In this document: positions 11,801-26,800 of the stretch, piece by piece
Position numbering within the stretch: the first letter of the stretch is position 1
How the letters are laid out: each line of letters starts with the position of its first letter
NCBI GenBank assembly: GCA_030407085.1
Contig: CM059582.1
Coordinates: forward strand, 90,756,501-90,820,500
Direction: 5' to 3'
Length of the DNA: 64,000 nt
DNA from: Trichopria drosophilae
Lineage: Eukaryota > Arthropoda > Insecta > Hymenoptera > Diapriidae
Made by a program: the position numbers and the translations under genes
Notes under the pieces: model-generated
Told to the model about the DNA's origin: nothing
Databases searched by the model: none
The model's input: only the letters and a program-made list of their open reading frames with translations

Positions 11801-14800
11801 GAAAATAAACGAATTATCGAAAGTTGCTAGACCCAGCCCGCCTCGATATACAAAATCCTTTCAAAGGTTTGCGATTTTTTTGCAATCGGTCTCAAACGTT
11901 TGCGAATTGAGAAAATATAGCAATCTCCCGAATATCATAATAAATAATGCGAAAATAAACGAATTATCGAAAGTTACTAGACCCAGCCCGCCTCGATATA
12001 CAAAATCCTTTAAAAGGTTTGCGATTTTTTTGCAATCGGTCTCAAACGTTTGCGAAGTGAGAAAATACAACAATCTCTCGAATATCATAATAAATAAGGC
12101 GAAAATAAACGAATTATCGAAAGTTACTAGATCCAGCCCGCCTCGATATATAAAATCCTTTAAAAGGTATGCGATTTTTTTGCAATCGGTTTCAAACGTT
12201 TGCGAATTGAGAAAATATAGCAATCTCCCGAATATCATAATAAATAATGCGAAAATAAACGAATTATCGAAAGTTGCTAGACCCAGCCCGCCTCGATATA
12301 CAAAATCCTTAAAAAGGTTTGCGATTTTTTTGCAATCGGTCTCAAACGTTTGCGAAGTGAGAAAATACAACAATCTCTCGAATATCATAATAAATAAGGC
12401 GAAAATAAACGAATTATCGAAAGTTACTAGATCCAGCCCGCCTCGATATACAAAATCCTTTAAAGGGTATGTGATTTTTTTGCAATCGGTTTCAAACGTT
12501 TGCGATTCGTTTGCGAATTGAGAAAATATAGCAATCTCCCGAATATCATAATAAATAATGCGAAAATAAACGAATTATCGAAAGTTACTAGATCCAGCCC
12601 GCCTCGATATATAAAATCCTTTAAAAGGTATGCGATTTTTTTGCAATCGGTCTCAAACGTTTGCGATTCGATTTCGATTTGTGAAAATATAGCAATCTCC
12701 CGAATATCATAATAAATAATGCGAAAATAAACGAATTATCGAAAGTTACTAGATCCAGCCCGCCTCGGTAAACAAAATCCTTTAAAAGGTTTGCGATTTT
12801 TTTGCAATCGGTCTCAAACGTTTGCGAATTGAGAAAATATAGCATTCTCTCAAATATCATAATAAATAATGCGAAAATAAACGAATTATCGAAAGTTACT
12901 AGATCCAACCCGCCTTAGTATACAAAATCCTTTAAAAGGTTTGCGATTTCTTTGCAATCTGTCTCAAACGTTTGCGATTCGTTTGCGATTTGAGAAAATA
13001 TAGCAATCTCCTGATTATCATAATAAATAATGCGAAAATAAACAAACTATGGAAAATTACTAGATCCAGCCCGCCTCGAGATACAAAATCCTTTAAAAGG
13101 TTTGCGATTTTTTTGCAATCGGTCTCAAACGTTTGCGAAGTGAGAAAATACAACAATCTCTCGAATATCATAATAAATAAGGCGAAAATAAACGAATTAT
13201 CGAAAGTTACTAGATCCAGCCCGCCTCGATATACAAAATCCTTTAAAGGGTATGTGATTTTTTTGCAATCGGTTTCAAACGTTTGCGATTCGTTTGCGAA
13301 TTGAGAAAATATAGCAATCTCCCGAATATCATAATAAATAATGCGAAACTAAACGAATTATCGAAAGTTACTAGATCCAGCCCGCCTCGATATATAAAAT
13401 CCTTTAAAAGGTATGCGATTTTTTTGCAATCGGTTTCAAACGTTTGCGATTCGTTTGCGAATTGAGAAAATATAGCAATCTCCCGAATATCATAATAAAT
13501 AATGCGAAACTAAACGAATTATCGAAAGTTACTAGATCCAGCCCGCCTCGATATATAAAATCCTTTAAAAGGTATGCGATTTTTTTGCAATCGGTTTCAA
13601 ACGTTTGCGAATTGAGAAAATATAGCAATCTCCCGAATATCATAATAAATAATGCGAAAATAAACGAATTATCGAAAGTTGCTAGACCCAGCCCGCCTCG
13701 ATATACAAAATCCTTAAAAAGGTTTGCGATTTTTTTGCAATCGGTCTCAAACGTTTGCGAAGTGAGAAAATACAACAATCTCTCGAATATCATAATAAAT
13801 AAGGCGAAAATAAACGAATTATCGAAAGTTACTAGATCCAGCCCGCCTCGATATACAAAATCCTTTAAAGGGTATGTGATTTTTTTGCAATCGGTTTCAA
13901 ACGTTTGCGATTCGTTTGCGAATTGAGAAAATATAGCAATCTCCCGAATATCATAATAAATAATGCGAAAATAAACGAATTATCGAAAGTTACTAGATCC
14001 AGCCCGCCTCGATATATAAAATCCTTTAAAAGGTATGCGATTTTTTTGCAATCGGTTTCAAACGTTTGCGAATTGAGAAAATATAGCAATCTCCTGAATA
14101 TCATAATAGATTATGCGAAATTGAACGAATTATCGAAATTTACTAGATCCAGCCCGCCTCGGTATACAAAATCTTTTAAAAGGTTTGCGATTTTTTTGCA
14201 ATCGGTATCAAACGTTTGCGATTTGAGAAACTATAGCAATCTCCTGATTATCATAATAGATTATGCGAAATTAAACGAATTATCGAAAGTTACTAGACCC
14301 AGCCCGCCTCGATATACAAAACCCTTTAAAAGGTTTACGATTTTTTTTGCAATCTGTCTCAAACCTTTGCGATTCGTTTGCGAATTGAGAAAATATAGCA
14401 ATCTCCTGATTTTCATAATAGATTATGCGAAAATAAACGAATTATCGAAAGTTACTAGATCCAGCCCGCCTCGATATATAAAATCCTTTAAAAGGTATGC
14501 GATTTTTTTGCAATCGGTTTCAAACGTTTGCGAATTGAGAAAATATAGCAATCTCCCGAATATCATAATAAATAATGCGAAACTAAACGAATTATCGAAA
14601 GTTACTAGATCCAGCCCGCCTCGATATATAAAATCCTTTAAAAGGTATGGGATTTTTTTGCAATCGGTTTCAAACGTTTGCGAATTGAGAAAATATAGCA
14701 ATCTCCCGAATATCATAATAAATAATGCGAAAATAAACGAATTATCGAAAGTTACTAGATCCAGCCCGCCTCGATATACAAAATCCTTTAAAAGGTATGC

Positions 14801-17800
14801 GATTTTTTTGCAATCGGTTTCAAACGTTTGCGATTCGTTTGCGAATTGAGAAAATATAGCAATCTCCCGAATATCATAATAAATAATGCGAAAATAAACG
14901 AATTATCGAAAGTTGCTAGACCCAGCCCGCCTCGATATACAAAATCCTTTCAAAGGTTTGCGATTTTTTTGCAATCGGTTTCAAACGTTTGCGAATTGAG
15001 AAAATATAGCAATCTCCCGAATATCATAATAAATAATGCGAAAATAAACGAATTATCGAAAGTTGCTAGACCCAGCCCGCCTCGATATACAAAATCCTTT
15101 CAAAGGTTTGCGATTTTTTTGCAATCGGTCTCAAACGTTTGCGATTCGTTTGCGAATTGAGAAAATATAGCAATCTCCCGAATATCATAATAAATAATGC
15201 AAAAATAAACGAATTATCGAAAGTTACTAGATCCAGCCCGCCTCGATATACAAAATCCTTTAAAAGGTTTGCGATTTTTTTGCAATCGGTCTCAAACGTT
15301 TGCGATTCGTTTGCGAATTGAGAAAATATAGCAATCTCCCGAATATCATAATAAATAATGCGAAACTAAACGAATTATAGAAAGTCACTAGATCCAGCCC
15401 GCCTCGATATATAAAATCCTTTAAAAGGTATGCGATTTTTTTGCAATCGGTTTCAAACGTTTGCGATTCGTTTGCGAATTGAGAAAATATAGCAATCTCC
15501 CGAATATCATAATAAATAATGCGAAAATAAACGAATTATCGAAAGTTACTAGATCCAGCCCGCCTCGATATACAAAATCCTTTAAAAGGTATGCGATTTT
15601 TTTGCAATCGGTTTCAAACGTTTGCGAATTGAGAAACTATAGCAATCTCCCGAATATCATAATAAATAATGCGAAAATAAACGAATTATCGAAAGTTGCT
15701 AGACCCAGCCCGCCGCGATATACAAAATCCCTTAAAAGGTTTGCGATTTTTTGGCAATCGGTCTCAAACGTTTGCGATACATTTGCGAATTGCGAAAATA
15801 TAACACTCTCTCGAATATCATAATAAATAATGCGAAAATCAACGAATTATCGAAAGTTAGTAGATCCAGCCCGACTCGATATACAAAATCATTTAAAAGG
15901 TTTGCGATTTTTTTTGCAATCGGTCTCAAACGTTTGCGAATTGAGAAAATATAGCAATGTCCCGAATATCATAATAAATAATGCGAAAATAAACGAATTA
16001 TCGAAAGTTACTAGATCCAGCCCGCCTCGATATACAAAATCCTTTAAAAGGTTTGCGATTTTTTTGCAATCGGTTTCAAGCGTTTGCGATTTGAGAAAAT
16101 ATAGCAATCTCCCGAATATCATAATAAATATTGCGAAAATAAACGAATTATCGAAAGTTACTAGATCCAGCCCGCTTCGATATACAAAATCCTTTAAAAG
16201 GTTTGCGATTTTTTTGCAATCGGTTTCGAACGTTTGAGGTTCGTTTGCGATTTGAGAAAATATAGCAATGTCCCGAATATCATAATAAATAATGCGAAAA
16301 TAAACGAATTATCGAAAGTTGCTAGACCCAGCCCGCCTCGATATACAAAATCCTTTCAAAGGTTTGCGATTTTTTTGCAATCGGTCTCAAACGTTTGCGA
16401 ATTGAGAAAATATAGCAATCTCCCGAATATCATAATAAATAATGCGAAAATAAACGAATTATCGAAAGTTGCTAGACCCAGCCCGCCTCGATATACAAAA
16501 TCCTTTAAAAGGTTTGCGATTTTTTTGCAATCGGTCTCAAACGTTTGCGAATTGAGAAAATATAGCAATCTCCCGAATATCATAATAAATAATGCGAAAA
16601 TAAACGAATTATCGAAAGTTACTAGATCCAGCCCGCCTCGATATACAAAATCCTTTAAAAGGTTTGCGATTTTTTTGAAATCGGTCTCAAACGTTTGCGA
16701 TTCGTTTGCGAATTGAGAAAATATAGCAATCTCCCGAATATCATAATAAATAATGCGAAAATAAACGAATTATCGAAAGTTACTAGATCCAGCCCGCCTC
16801 GATATACAAAATCCTTTAAAAGGTTTGCGATTTTTTTGCAATCGGTCTCAAACGTTTGCGATTCGTTTGCGAATTGAGAAAATATAGCAATCTCCCGAAT
16901 ATCATAATAAATAATGCGAAAATAAACGAATTATCGAAAGTTACTAGATCCAGCCCGCCTCGATATACAAAATCCTTTAAAAGGTTTGCGATTTTTTTGC
17001 AATCGGTCTCAAACGTTTGCGATTCGTTTGCGAATTGAGAAAATATAGCAATCTCCCGAATATCATAATAAATAATGCGAAAATAAACGAATTATCGAAA
17101 GTTACTAGACCCAGCCCGCCTCGATATACAAAATCCTTTAAAAGGTTTGCGATTTTTTTGCAATCGGTCTCAAACGTTTGCGATTCGTTTGCGAATTGAG
17201 AAAATATAGCAATCTCCCGAATATCATAATAAATAATGCGAAAATAAACGAATTATCGAAAGTTACTAGATCCAGCCCGCCTCGATATACAAAATCCTTT
17301 AAAAGGTATGCGATTTTTTTGCAATCGGTTTCAAACGTTTGCGATTCGTTTGCGAATTGAGAAAATATAGCAATCTCCCGAATATCATAATAAATAATGC
17401 GAAAATAAACGAATTATCGAAAGTTACTAGATCCAGCCCGCCTCGATATACAAAATCCTTTAAAAGGTTTGCGATTTTTTTGCAATCGGTCTCAAACGTT
17501 TGCGAATTGAGAAAATATAGCAATCTCCCGAATATCATAATAAATAATGCGAAAATAAACGAATTATCGAAAGTTACTAGATCCAGCCCGCCTCGATATA
17601 CAAAATCCTTTAAAAGGTTTGCGATTTTTTTGCAATCGGTCTCAAACGTTTGCGAATTGAGAAAATATAGCAATCTCCCGAATATCATAATAAATAATGC
17701 GAAAATAAACGAATTATCGAAAGTTACTAGATCCAGCCCGCCTCGATATACAAAATCCTTTAAAAGGTTTGCGATTTTTTTGCAATCGGTCTCAAACGTT

Positions 17801-20800
17801 TGCGATTCGTTTGCGAATTGAGAAAATATAGCAATCTCCCGAATATCATAATAAATAATGCAAAAATAAACGAATTATCGAAAGTTACTAGACCCAGCCC
17901 GCCTCGATATACAAAATCCTTTAAAAGGTTTGCGATTTTTTTGCAATCGGTCTCAAACGTTTGCGATTCGTTTGCGAATTGAGAAAATATAGCAATCTCC
18001 CGAATATCATAATAAATAATGCGAAAATAAACGAATTATCGAAAGTTACTAGATCCAGCCCGCCTCGATATACAAAATCCTTTAAAAGGTTTGCGATTTT
18101 TTTGCAATCGGTCTCAAACGTTTGCGATTCGTTTGCGAATTGAGAAAATATAGCAATCTCCCGAATATCATAATAAATAATGCGAAAATAAACGAATTAT
18201 CGAAAGTTACTAGATCCAGCCCGCCTCGATATACAAAATCCTTTAAAAGGTTTGCGATTTTTTTGAAATCGGTCTCAAACGTTTGCGATTCGTTTGCGAA
18301 TTGAGAAAATATAGCAATCTCCCGAATATCACAATAAATAATGCGAAAATAAACGAATTATCGAAAGATACTAGATCCAGCCCGCCTCGGTATACAAAAT
18401 CCTTTAAAAGGTTTGCGATTTTTTTGCAATCGGTCTGAAACGTTTGCGATTCGTTTGTGAAATGAGAAAATATAGCAATCTCCCGAATATCATATTAAAT
18501 AATGCGAAAATAAACGAATTATCGAAAGTTACTAGATCCAGCCCGCCTCGATATACAAAATCCTTTAAAAGGTTTGCGATTTTTTTGGAAACGGTCTCAA
18601 ACGTTTGCGAATTGAGAAAATATAGCAATCTCCCAAATATCACAATAAATAATGCGAAAATAAACGAATTATCGAAAGTTACTAGATCCAGCCCGCCTCG
18701 ATATACAAAATCCTTTAAAAGGTTTGCGATTTTTTTGCAATCGGTCTCAAACGTTTGCGATTCGTTTGCGAATTGAGAAAATATAGCAATCTCCCGAATA
18801 TCATAATAAATAATGCGAAAATAAACGAATTATCGAAAGTTACTAGATCCAGCCCGCCTCGATATACAAAATCCTTTAAAAGGTTTGCGATTTTTTTGCA
18901 ATCGGTCTCAAACGTTTGCGATTCGTTTCCGAATTGAGAAAATATAGCAATCTCCCGAATATCATAATAAATAATGCGAAAATAAACGAATTATCGAAAG
19001 TTACTAGATCCAGCCCGCCTCGATATACACAATCCTTTAAAGGTTTGCGATTTTTTTGCAATCGGTCTCAAACGTTTGCGATTCGTTTGCGAATTGAGAA
19101 AATATAGCAATCTCCCGAATATCATAATAAATAATGCGAAAATAAACGAATTATCGAAAGTTACTAGATCCAGCCCGCCTCGATATACAAAATCCTTTAA
19201 AAGGTTTGCGATTTTTTTGCAATCAGTCTCAAACGTTTGCGATTCGTTTGCGAATTGAGAAAATATAGCAATCTCCCGAATATCATAATAAATAATGCGA
19301 AAATAAACGAATTATCGAAAGTTACTAGATCCAGCCCGCCTCGATATACAAAATCCTTTAAAAGGTTTGCGATTTTTTTGCAATCGGTCTCAAACGTTTG
19401 CGATTCGTTTGCGAATTGAGAAAATATGGCAATGTCCCGAATATCATAATAAATAATGCGAAAATAAACGAATTATCGAAAGTTAGTAGATCCAGCCCGA
19501 CTCGATATACAAAATCATTTAAAAGGTTTGCGATTTTTTTTGCAATCGGTCTCAAACGTTTGCGAATTGAGAAAATATAGCAATGTCCCGAATATCATAA
19601 TAAATAATGCGAAAATAAACGAATTATCGTACGTTACTGGATCCAGCCCGCCTCGATATAAAAAATCCTTTAAAAGGTTTGCGATTTTTTTTGCAATCGG
19701 TCTCAAACGTTTGCGAATTGAGAAAATATAGCAATGTCCCGAATATCATAATAAATAATGCGAAAATAAACGAATTATCGAAAGTTACTAGATCCAGCCC
19801 GCCTCGATATACAAAATCCTTTAAAAGGTTTGCGATTTTTTTGCAATCGGTCTCAAACGTTTGCGATTCATTTGCGAATTGCGAAAATATAACACTCTCT
19901 CGAATATCATAATAAATAATGCGAAAATAAACGAATTATCGAAAGTTAGTAGATCCAGCCCGACTCGATATACAAAATCATTTAAAAGGTTTGCGATTTT
20001 TTTTGCAATCGGTCTCAAACGTTTGCGAATTGAGAAAATATAGCAATGTCCCGAATATCATAATAAATAATGCGAAAATAAACGAATTATCGAAAGTTAC
20101 TAGATCCAGCCCGCCTCGATATACAAAATCCTTTAAAAGGTTTGCGATTTTTTTTGCAATCGGTCTCAAACGTTTGCGAATTGAGAAAATATAGCAATGT
20201 CCCGAATATCATAATAAATAATGCGAAAATAAACGAATTATCGAAAGTTACTAGATCCAGCCCGCCTCGATATACAAAATCCTTTAAAAGGTTTGCGATT
20301 TTTTTGCAATCGGTCTCAAACGTTTGCGAATTGAGAAAATATAGCAATGTCCCGAATATCATAATAAATAATGCGAAAATAAACGAATTATCGAAAGTTA
20401 CTAGATCCAGCCCGCCTCGATATACAAAATCCCTTAAAAGGTTTGCGATTTTTTGGCAATCGGTCTCAAACGTTTGCGATTCATTTGCGAATTGCGAAAA
20501 TATAACACTCTCTCGAATATCATAATAAATAATGCGAAAATAAACGAATTATCGAAAGTTACTAGATCCAGCCCGCCTCGATATACAAAATCCTTTAAAA
20601 GGTTTGCGGTATTTTGCAATCGTTCTCAAACGTTTGCGAATTGAGAAAATATAGCAATGTCCCGAATATCATAATAAATAATGCGAAAATAAACGAATTA
20701 TCGAAAGTTACTAGATCCAGCCCGCCTCGATATACAAAATCCTTTAAAAGGTTTGCGATTTTTTTGCAATCGGTCTCAAACGTTTGCGATTCGTTTGCGA

Positions 20801-23800
20801 ATTGAGAAAATATAGCAATCACCCGAATATCATAATAAATAATGCGAAAATAAACGAATTATCGAAAGTTACTAGATCCAGCCCGCCTCGATATACAAAA
20901 TCCTTTAAAAGGTTTGCGGTTTTTTGCAATCGTTCTCAAACGTTTGCGAATTGAGAAAATATAGCAATGTCCCGAATATCATAATAAATAATGCGAAAAT
21001 ACACGAATTATCGTACTTTACTAGATCCGACCCGCCTCGATATACAAAATTCTTTAAAAGGTTTGCGATTTTTTTGCAATCGGTCTCAAAAGTTTGCGAA
21101 TTGAGAAAATATAGCAATCTCCCGAATATCATAATAAATAAGGCGAAAATAAACGAATTATCGAAAGTTACTAGATCCAGCCCGCCTCGATATTCAAAAT
21201 CCTTTAAAAGGTTTGCGATTTTTTTGCAATCGGTCTCAAACGTTTGCGATTCGTTTGCGAATTGAGAGAATTTAGCAATGTCCCGAATATCATAATAAAT
21301 AATGCGAAAATAAAGAATTATCGTACGTTACTAGATCCAGCCCGCCTCGATATACAAAATCCTTTAAAAGGTTTGCGATTTTTTTGCAATCGGTCTCAAA
21401 AGTTTGCGAATTGAGAAAATATAGCAATCACCCGAATATCATAATAAATAATGCGAAAATAATCGAATTATCGAAAGTTACTAGATCCAGCCCCCCTCGA
21501 TATACAAAATCCTTTAAAAGGTTTGCGGTTTTTTGCAATCGTTCTCAAACGTTTGCGAATTGAGAAAATATAGCAATGTCCCGAATATCATAATAAATAA
21601 TGCGAAAATACACGAATTATCGAAAGTTACTACATCCAGCCCGCCGCGATATAAAAAATCCATTAAAAGGTTTGCGATTTTTTTGCAAACGGTCTCAAAC
21701 GTTTTCGATTCGTTTGCGAATTGAGAAAATATAACAATCTACCGAATATCATAATAAATAATGCGAAAATAAACGAATTATCGAAATTTACTAGATCCAG
21801 CCCGCCTCGGTATACAAAATCTTTTAAAAGGTTTGCGATTTTTTTGCAATCGGTCTCAAACGTTTTCGATTCGTTTCGGATTTGAGAAAATATAGCATTC
21901 TCTCGAATATCATAATAAATAATGCGAAAATAAACGAATTATCGAAAGTTACTAGATTCAGCCCGCCTCGATATACAAAATCCTTTAAAAGGTTTGCGAT
22001 TTTTTTGCAATCGGTCTCAAACGTTTGCGATTCGTTTGCGATTTGAGAAAATATAGCAATCTCCCGAATATCATAATAAAAAATGCGAAAATAAACGAAT
22101 TATCGAAAGTTACTAGATCCAGCCCGGCTCGATATACAAAATCCTTTAAAATGTTTGCAATTTTTTTGCAATCTGTCTCAAACCTTTGCGATTTGTTTGC
22201 GAATCGAGAAAATATAGCAATCTCCCGAATATCATAATAAATAAGGCGAAAATAAACGAATTATCGAAAGTTACTAGATCCAGCTCGCCTCGATATACAA
22301 AATCCTTTAAAAGGTTTACGATTTTTTTGCAAACCGTCTCAAACGTTTGCGATTCGTTTGCGAATTGAGAAAATATAGCAATCTCCCGAATGTCATAATA
22401 AATAAGGCGAAAATAAACGAATTATCGAAAGTTACTAGATCCAGCCCGCCTCGATATACAAAATCCTTTAAAAGGTATTGCGATTTTTTTGCAATCGGTT
22501 TCAAACGTTTGCGATTCGTTTGCGAATTGAGAAAATATAACAATCTCTCGAATATCATAATAAATAAGGCGAAAATAAACGAATTATCGATAGTTACTAG
22601 ATGCAGCCCGCCTCGATATACAAAATCCTTTTAACCGTTTGCGATTTTTTTGCAATCGGTCTCAAACGTTTGCGATTCGTTTGCGAATTGAGAAAATATA
22701 GCAGTCTCCCGAATATCATAATAAATAATGCGAAAATAAACGCATTATCGAAAGTTACTAGATCCAGCCCGCCTCGATATACAAAATCCTTTAAAAGGTT
22801 TGCGATTTTTTTGCAATCGGTCTCAAACGTTTGCGATTCGTTTGCGAATTGAGAAAATATAGCAATCTCCCGAATATCATAATAAATAATGCGAAAATAA
22901 ACGAATTATCGAAAGTTACTAGATCCAGCCCGCCTCGATATACAAAATCCTTTAAAAGGTTTGCGATTTTTTTGCAATCGGTCTCAAACGTTTGCGATTC
23001 GTTTGCGAATTGAGAAAATATAGCAATCTCCCGAATATCATAATAAATAATGCGAAAATAAACGAATTATCGAAAGTTACTAGATCCAGCCCGCCTCGAT
23101 ATACAAAATCCTTTAAAAGGTTTGCGATTTTTTTGCAATCGGTCTCAAACGTTTGCGATTCGTTTGCGAATTGAAAAAATATAGCAATCTCCCGAATATC
23201 TTAATAAATAAGGCGAAAATGACGAATTATCGAAAGTTACTAGATCCAGCCCGCCTCGATATACAAAATCCTTTAAAAGGTTTGCGATTTTTTTGCAATC
23301 GGTCTCGAACGTTTGCGAATTGAAAAAATATAGCAATCTCCCGAATATCATAATAAATAAGGGGAAAATAAACGAATTATCGAAAGTTACTAGATCCAGC
23401 CCGCCTCGATATACAAAATCCTTTAAAAGGTTTGCGATTTTTTTGCAATCGGTCTCAAATGTTTGCGATTCGTTTGCGAATTGAGAAAATATAGCAATCT
23501 CCCGAATATCATAATAAATAATGCGAAAATAAACGAATTATCGAAAGTTACTAGATCCAGCCCGCCTCGATATACAAAATCCTTTAAAAGGTTTGCGATT
23601 TTTTTGCAATCGGTCTCAAACGTTTGCGAATTGAGAAAATATAGCAATCTCCCGAATATCATAATAAATAAGGCGACAATAAACGAATTATCGAAAGTTA
23701 CTAGATCCAGCCCGCCTCGATATACAAAATCCTTTAAAAGGTTTGCGATTTTTTTGCAATCGGTCTCAAACGTTTGCGAATTGAGAAAATATAGCAATCT

Positions 23801-26800
23801 CCCGAATATCATAATAAATAAGGCGACAATAAACGAATTATCGAAAGTTACTAGATCCAGCCCGCCTCGATATACAAAATCCTTTAAAAGGTTTGCGATT
23901 TTTTTGCCATCGGTCTCAAACGTTTGCGAATTGAGAAAATATAGCAATCTCCTGAATATCATAATAAATAATGCCAAAATAAACGAATTATCGAAAGTTA
24001 CTAGATCCAGCCAGCCTCGGTATACAAAATCCTTTAAAAGGTTTGCGATTTTTTTGCAATCGGTCTCAAACGTTTGCGATTTTTGAAAATATAGCAATCT
24101 CCCGAATATCATAATAAATAATGCCAAAATAAACGAATTATCGAAAGTTACTAGATCCAGCCCGGCTCGATATACAAAATCCTTTAAAATGTTTGCAATT
24201 TTTTTGCAATCTGTCTCAAACCTTTGCGATTTGTTTGCGAATCGAGAAAATATAGCAATCTCCCGAATATCATAATAAATAAGGCGAAAATAAACGAATT
24301 ATCGAAAGTTACTAGATCCAGCTCGCCTCGATATACAAAATCCTTTAAAATGTTTGCGATTCTTTGAAATCTGTCTCACACCTTTGCGAGTCGTTTGCAG
24401 TTTGAGAAAATATAGCAATCTCCCGAATATCATAATAAATAATGCGAAAATAAACGAATTATCGAAAGTTAGTAGATCCAGCCCGACTCGATATACAAAA
24501 TCATTTAAAAGGTTTGCGATTTTTTTGCAATCGGTCTCAAACGTTTGCGAATTGAGAAAATATAGCAATGTCCCGCATATCATAATAAATAATGCGAAAA
24601 TAAACGAATTATCGAAAGTTACTAGATCCAGCCCGCCTCGATATACAAAATCCTTTAAAAGGTTTGCGATTTTTTTGCAATCGGTCTCAAACGTTTGCGA
24701 ATTGAGAATACATATCAATGTCCCGAATATCATAATAAATAATGCGAAAATAAACGAATTATCGTACGTTACTAGATCCAGCCCGCCTCGATATAAAAAA
24801 TCCTCTAAAAGGTTTGCGATTTTTTTTGCAATCGGGCTCAAACGTTGGCGATTCGTTTGCGAATTGAGAAAATATAACAATCTCCCGAATATCATAATAA
24901 ATAATGCGAAAATAATCGAATTATCGAAAGTTACTAGATCCAGCCCGCCTCGATATACAAAATCCTTTAGAAGGTTTCCGATTTTTTGCAATCTTTGTCA
25001 AACGTTTGCGAATTGAGAAAATATAACAATCTCCCGAATATCGTAATAAATAATGAGAAAATAAAGAATTATCGTACGTTACTAGATCCAGCCCGCCTCG
25101 ATATACAAAATCCTTTAAAAGGTTTGCGATCGGTCTCAAACGTTTGCGAATTGAGAAAATATAACAATCTCTGAGTATCATAATAAATCAGGCGAATATA
25201 AACCAATTATCGAAAGTTACTAGATCCAGCCCGCCTCGATATACAAAATCCTTTAAAAGGTTTGCGATTTTTTTGCAATCGGTCTCAAACGTTTGCAATT
25301 CGTTTGCGAATTGAGAAAATATAGCAATGTCCCGAATATCATAATAAATAATGCGAAAATAAACGAATTATCGAAAGTTACTAGATCCAGCCCGCCTCGA
25401 TATACAAAATCCTTTAAAAGGTTTGCGATTTTTTTGCAATCGGTCTCAAAAGTTTGCGAATTGCGAAAATATAACAATCTCCCGAATATCATAATAAATA
25501 ATGCGAAAATAAACGAATTATCGAAAGTTACTAGATCCAGCCCGCCTCGATATACAAAATCCTTTAAAAGATTTGCGATTTTTTTGCAATCGGTCTCAAA
25601 CGTTTGCGATTCGTTTGCGATTTGAGAAAATATAGCAATCTCTCGAATATCATAATAAATATTGCGAAAATAAACGAACTATGGAAAGTTAGTAGATCCA
25701 GCCCGCCTCGATATACAAAATCCTTTAAAAGGTTTGCGATTTTTTTGCAATCGGTCTCACACCTTTGCGAGTCGTTTGCGGTTTGAGAAAATATAGCAAT
25801 CTCTCGAATATCATAATAAATAACGCGAAAATAAACGAACTATGGAAAGTTAGTAGATCCAGCTCGCCTCGATATACAAAAACCTATGATACGTTTGCAA
25901 TCATTTTGCAATCTGTCTCTAACGTTTGCGATTCGTTTGCGATTTGAGAAAATATAGCAATCTCCCGAATATCATAATAAATAAGGCGAAAATAAAAGAA
26001 TTATCGAAAGTTACTAGATCCAGCTCGCCTCGATATACAAAAACCTATGAAAGGTTTGCGATTTTTTTGCAATCGGTCTCAAACGTTTGCGAATTGAGAA
26101 AATATAACAATCTCTCGAATATCATAATAAATAAGGCGAAAATAAACGAATTATCGAAAGTTACTAGATCCAGCCCGCCTCGATATACAAAATCCTTTAA
26201 AAGGTTTGCGATTTTTTTGCAATCGGTCTCAAACGTTTGCGATTCGTTTGCGAATTGAGAAAATATAGCAATCTCTCGAATATCATAATAAATAATGCGA
26301 AAATAAACGAATTATCGAAAGTTACTAGATCCAGCCCGCCTCGATATACAAAATCCTTTAAAAGGTTTGCGATTTTTTTGCAATCGGTCTCAAACGTTTG
26401 CGATTCGTTTGCGAATTGAGAAAATATAGCAATCTCCCGAATATCATAATAAATAATGCGAAAATAAACGAATTATCGAAAGTTACTAGATCCAGCCCGC
26501 CTCGATATACAAAATCCTTTAAAAGGTTTGCGATTTTTTTGCTATCGGTCTCAAACGTTTGCGATTCGTTTGCGAATTGAGAAAATATAACAATCTCCCG
26601 AATATCATAATAAATAAGGCGAAAATAAACGAATTATCGAAAGTTACTAGATCCAGCCCGCCTCGATATACAAAATCCTTTAAAAGGTTTGCGATTTTTT
26701 TGCAATCGGTCTCAAACGTTTGCGATTCGTTTGCGAATTGAGAAAATATAGCAATCTCCCGAATATCATAATAAATAATGCGAAAATAAACGAATTATCG

